Shown one piece after another: positions 33,901 to 39,900 of a DNA stretch of 64,000 nucleotides. Under the pieces are notes generated by a model, which saw nothing but the letters and a program-made list of their open reading frames with translations, was not told the DNA's origin and searched no databases. Each line of letters opens with the position of its first letter. Positions within the stretch are counted from its first letter, which is position 1. The stretch is taken from positions 11,049,001 to 11,113,000 of the forward strand of contig NC_084489.1 of NCBI RefSeq assembly GCF_030035675.1, in the 5' to 3' direction. Made by a program: the position numbers and the translations under genes. The stretch comes from Rhineura floridana (taxonomy: Eukaryota; Chordata; Lepidosauria; Squamata; Rhineuridae).

Positions 33901-36900
33901 ACCCCTTACAGTGGCTCCTCCTCTGGCCAGTGCTTGGGGCCAAGTTGGGTATATATAATCTCAAATAGCAAAACAGATATGAATGTAAAAATATAAAAGA
34001 ACTGGCAATATTCTTAATGCAGCAAAGGATATTCCTATGACACTGCCCCATACCCTCAAACTAGTGCTCTTAAGGATCCTATCTCTTGATTACACTTCAG
34101 TCTCTATTCCTGGAGCTCCTGTCCCAGAATGGTGGTATTTGCCTTAATATCTTGCAAGTCTTTCTTTATTTATTTATTTATTTAATTGATTTCTATCCTG
34201 CCCTTCCTCCCAGCCTAGAACAGCAAACAAAAACACTAAAAGCACTCTTAAACATCTTAAAAACAAAAGACTTTAAAACATATTAAAACAGAACGTCTTT
34301 TAAAACACATTTTAAAAAGCATCTTAAAAAAAAGCTTTAAAAACATCTTAAAAAGCAATTCTGAGAGTGCAAAGGAGAATGTCTAAATGGCCCATATCTC
34401 CCCCCCCCCCATGCATGTGGGGTTTTTTTATACTCCATATGAATTAATCCGAAGTAACAAACAGGCAACTTTCTGAATTCAAAGAACCAAATGGGGTGCT
34501 GCCAGGTGCTTAAAGGACTTCTCTAGTTTTTTTCTGGATTAGGAAGAGTAAGTACTCCAAATTTTGGGGAAATCTCAAATCTTTACTAATATTCTTTAAT
34601 AGTGAACCTCTTATATGAATTTTGCTGCAAATATGTTCTGAAAGAACACTAAACATTTTGGAAGGGGGTTGTATTTCCATGTTTTGGAGAACCCAAAAGC
34701 TGTTGGCCTTTAGAGATGTGGAACAGTCCCTGAAGTTTATTGGAAATCAGCCTCAGAGGAAGGCAATGGTATAACCACCTCTGCTTACCATGAAAACCCT
34801 ATTCATAGGGTAGCCCATAAGTCGGAATCGACTTGAAGGCAGTCCATTTCATTTCACTGAAAACAATAATGCTCCTTAATTTGAGAACATAATATTTCCT
34901 TCCTTCTGAAAGTCACATATGTTGAAGGTTTGGATTTTTTGCATTACTACTTGTAGATGAACTACAACTGTGCCAATGTTTGTATCCCTTGCTTAAGGAT
35001 GGCTAGAGTTCATCTATTATAATTTTGTTCCTCTTCCCCTCTTTTCATAATTAAGCAGCAGCTTATATATTACTACATGATTTCTCTACCAGCTGAAATG
35101 TCTCCCTATCAATAAAATAATGGCTGTGCCTTTTAAATTTAATCTTCATTGTTTTACTATGATCTCAACAAAAAAGTTAGTAACACAAAAATGTACTTCT
35201 CCAAAATTTTTGGTATTGGAAAGCTTCATATTTAAATCCGTACCACAGCAAAATGTAGAAGATTATCTTCACCGTATTCATTTTTTAGTTTTCTGAATAA
35301 GCTCAGCACAGCTTTGCAAGGTCCACACCAAGCCTGATAAACATCTACTACTGAAAAACAAACAAACACACACCACCACCAACAACACACCTCAATGAAA
35401 CACATCATTTCAAATGGGTAATATCAGTTTTTCAGTTTTGCGGAGAGAAGTGGGAAGATGTGAAAATGCAGGTACGTCCCTGTGTTAAAGTCATGTTTTT
35501 TACCAGAGTTTGGGGGAAATTCACAAATTAATAATAGGATGTATTAGTAGCAGTAAGCAATCCAATTCCAGGAACTAACATATGTATTAAGGTTCACTAC
35601 TATGCCATATACTTATACTATTAGCAGCAATTCTTTCACCACTGCCGAAGGCAGTTACAACCTACTTGTTTCTTATCACAAAAGTAAATAGATTAGTTGG
35701 AAATCAGAAGCCTTTCCTGCTTCCCTCTTGCCTATGTCAGACACTGGGTGTCTTTACATTTTTATTTTAAAGTATATAGATGTAAGGCTGACACCACAAA
35801 GATTCAAATCAAGAGTTCTGTTGCTTGGAGATCAGACACTGGGTGCCTGTGCTACAGAGCCTGATGGCCAAACTAGATACGACAGTAAATGAATCTTTGC
35901 ATTTAATGTGCCCATTTATTAAAAAATGCAACTGGAACTAATGGGAAAGCAGATTATTATTGGGATTGCAGGAGGCAGGGAGATGGCCCTTTGCCACCAC
36001 CACCTTGCAATCCTGATGAAAATTGCTCCTTTGAAGCTGCTGTTTACATTGGAAGGAGTTGGTGTCAGTGGGGTCAGGGTTGCTGATCCACCTTATTGTT
36101 GGGGTACTGATAGCAAATAAGTTCTGAAAGGCAAAAATCACACAAGAATGTACATCCAGTAAAGTGGTTACAAGGCACATACACTTGCAAATACACTGTA
36201 TTGGGTGCACAATATTAAACAATAATACACATGCACAGTTTCATATATGAGGAAAAGGAGGGAAATTGTACCTGTTAGACCTTTATTCAGCAGCATTTCT
36301 TCCCATTGCACTTGACTGACTATTACTGTCTTAAGTAAAGCAAATGTATTATTAAAATAATTACTATTAATTAATTTTATATCCCACCCTTCCTCTCCAA
36401 GGACAAAACACTATAAACATCTATAAAATATCTTAAAAATAAAACATATTAAAGACAAAACATTTTTTAAAGTATTTTAAAAGATCTTTAAGAACATATT
36501 TAAAAACAATTCCAACATGGGTGCAGCTGGGATAAGGTCTCTACTGAAAAGGCTGGTTGAAAGAGGAAGGTCTTCAGCAGGTGCCGAAAAGACAACAGAG
36601 ATGGCGCCTGTTACTATTTAAGGGAGGGAATTCCAAGGGGAGCTGCAAACACTAAAGGCACAATTCCTATGTTGTGCAGAACAGACCTTCTGATGAGATG
36701 GTGTCCTCAGGAGGCCCTCACCTGCAGAATGCAGTGATCAGCTGGGCATATAAGGGATAAGACAGTCTTTCAGGTATCCTGATCCCAAGCTGTTTAGGGC
36801 TTTATACACCGAAACCAGAACCTTGAACTTTCAGCAGTGGGATAACGTGTGGGCAATGTCCTGTCCCAGAGAGCAGTCACACTCCCACATTTTGCACCAG

Positions 36901-39900
36901 CTGCAGCTTCTGGACCAACCTCAAGGGCAGCCCCTCATAAAGCGCATTACAGTAATCCAGCCTGGAGATTAGGAGCATATAGACAACAACGGTCAGGCTA
37001 TGCCAGTCCAGAAACAGCCACAGCTATCTTATCAGCAGTGGTGCAGTTGTCCAGGGTCTCAGGGGGTCTTAGACCGCTTACTTTTTTGGGAGCAGGGTCC
37101 CAATGTTTCTAGTATCCTATGAGCCAATTAGCATGAAAGGGGAGTGTGTTAGCCATTGAGAAGAGCCCTCTAACATGCTTCCTTGCCCTTTCCTGCTGAT
37201 TGGAGCCAATCAGAATGAAAGGAGGTGAGTTAGCCACTGAGAAGACTCTTTGCAGTAGCTAACACCCTCCTCTTTTGTGCTTATTGGCTCCTAGGGACAT
37301 CTGTTGTTCTGGGAGAAGGCATTAACAAGAATCTCATTCTCAACTCAGTGGCAAAAAAAAGAGGGAGTAGTGTGGCTGTAACTATCATGAAGGGACCTGA
37401 ATTTGCAACTACACTACTGCTTATCAGTCAAAGCTGCTAAAAGGCACTATTAGCCACTGAGGTCACCTGGGCCTCTAGCGACAAAGATGGATCCAGCAGC
37501 ACCCCCAGACTGCGAACCTGCTATTTCAGAGGCAGTACAACCCAAAGCATGCAGTTAACCAATTATCTGAACCTGAGAACCACCAACCCACAGTGTCTCC
37601 ATCTTGCTCAGATTCATAGTCAGTTTACTGGCCCTCATTCAGCTCACCACTGAGTCCAGGCACTGGTCCAGGGCTTGCACAGCCTCTCCCAATTCAAATC
37701 TTACTGAGAAAAAGAGCTGGGGATCATCAGTGTACTGCCAACTCCTTGCCCCAAATCTCCTAGTGACCATTTCCAGTGGCTTCATATAGATGTTAAATAG
37801 CATTGGGGACTAGAGAGTACTCTGCATCACTGGCAGTACAGCACCACTGCCAGGGAACAGAGAGACAATTACCCAGTGTTATTCTCTGAAAGTGACTCTG
37901 GAGCGGAGCTTGGAAAAGTTACTTTTTTGAACTACAACTCCCACCAGCCCAATCCAGTGGCCATGCCAGCTGGGGCTGATGGGAGTTGTAGTTTAAAGAA
38001 GTAACTTTTCCAAGCTCTGCCGTGGAGATAGGATTGGAATCACTGTAAAACAGTGCCCCCAATACCCATCTCACCAGGTCATCTCAGAAAAATATCGTGG
38101 TCAATGGTATCAAAAGCTGCTGAGAAATCAAGTAAGAATAACAGGGTTATATCCCCCTGTCCTTCTTCCAGTAAAGATTATCCACCAGAGTGCCCAAGGC
38201 CAATTCAGTCCCACAACCAGGCTTGCACTCAGATTGGAATGGGTCAAGATCATCTGTTTCATCCAAGAGTATTTGCAATTGCTATGTCACAACCCTCTCA
38301 CTCACCTTCCCTAAAAGGGGCATTTGCAACCAGGCAGTAGTTGTCACAAACCAATGGGTCCAGGGTGGGCTTTTTCAGGAGTGGTTGGATCACTGCCTCG
38401 TTCAAGGCAGCTGAGACCACTCTCTCTTACAAAGATGCATTGACCACACCCTGGATCCACTCGGTCATATTCCCTTGGCAAGCTTTAATAAGCTGCAAGG
38501 GTTGAGAAGACACATTGCTGGCTGCATTGTCACAAGCACCTTGTCCACATCATTAGGCCGTATCAACTGTAACTGATCCCAAGAAGTTGTAGCAGATGTT
38601 GCATTGGATACTTCACTAGAGACTACAGTAAATGTGGATGGGATGTCAAGATTGGAGATGAGCAAGTTTACCCTTAAATTGCCTTGCAAACAATTCACAG
38701 GGGGCTTTCATTTCTTGGAGTTGATGTTAACAGACCCCTGACAATACAAAAAAGTTCCACTGGATGGCTACTTGAGGATATGATGGAGGCAGGGAAGTGA
38801 GCCTTCTTTACTGCCCTCACTGCCACACAATAGGCACAGTTTTGTTTCGTTTGTGCCTGGAAGGCCTCACAGCATGCTTTTCACTACTTGCATTCTAGCT
38901 GCTGTTTGGCCTGTTTCATCACCCTTAGTTCACTGGTGTACCATGGTGGAAATTGAGCTCCACAAAGCCAGAGAGGTCGCTCAGGGGCAATCGTGTCAAG
39001 ATCCTGACGAATCTCATTGTTCCACAGCATCACAAGGGCTTCAACACGGTCATCTGCTCTATCTGCTGGACTCCCCCCCCCCCGAACATTCAGGAATCCA
39101 GTGGATTCCATTAGTCTCCAGGAGTGTGCCATCTTAATCTGCCCACCACTTGTGCAGGGGAGAATTGGAACCAAAAGTCCAAACTTGGCTAGGCAGTGAT
39201 CTGACCATGACAATGGGATGACATCCATCTCCCCATATCCAGGCCACCCCTTCCTCCATCTGGAGCAAAAACCAAATAGAAGGTGTGCCCTGCCCTATGT
39301 GTAGGACCGGGGACAATTTAAGACAGCCTCATGGTTGTCATGGAGGCCATGAAGGCCCGAGCTGGAACATGAGAGGCAGACTCAGCATGGATATCGAAAT
39401 CACTCAGGACTGGGCTCCTTCAGCACCACAGCCGAGATGGCCTCCGCAGCTTGGTCAAAGAAGCTGCTGGGCAGTAGTGTGGATAGTACACGAGCAACAA
39501 CCCTTGCTGTGCAGGCCCTCACAGCCAGCTCCAACACAGAGTAGTTTCCTGGTGACAGAGATAGAAGTTTTGTGGGCCACAGCAACTCCTCCCCACATCT
39601 GTGCAGCCTGTGCAGAGTATCCAGGTGAGCAAAGCTGGGTCAGATCAACTCCTCCCAGCTCACCTACCTAGGTCTCAGTAATACACACCAGATTGTACCC
39701 TCAAACATGATTAAATCACGGATGAGTGTAGTCTTACTGTGTACCAATCTGGCATTAAACAACAGCATTCACAGGCTAGTGGGCATGGCAAATGAACAAC
39801 CAGGAACCCATCCATGGGAGGAGTGGGAGCAAGAAACAAAGCGTAGATATTCTTGTCCTCACCTTCCATGGTAGCTGATTTGTCTCCCCATGGCTGTACC

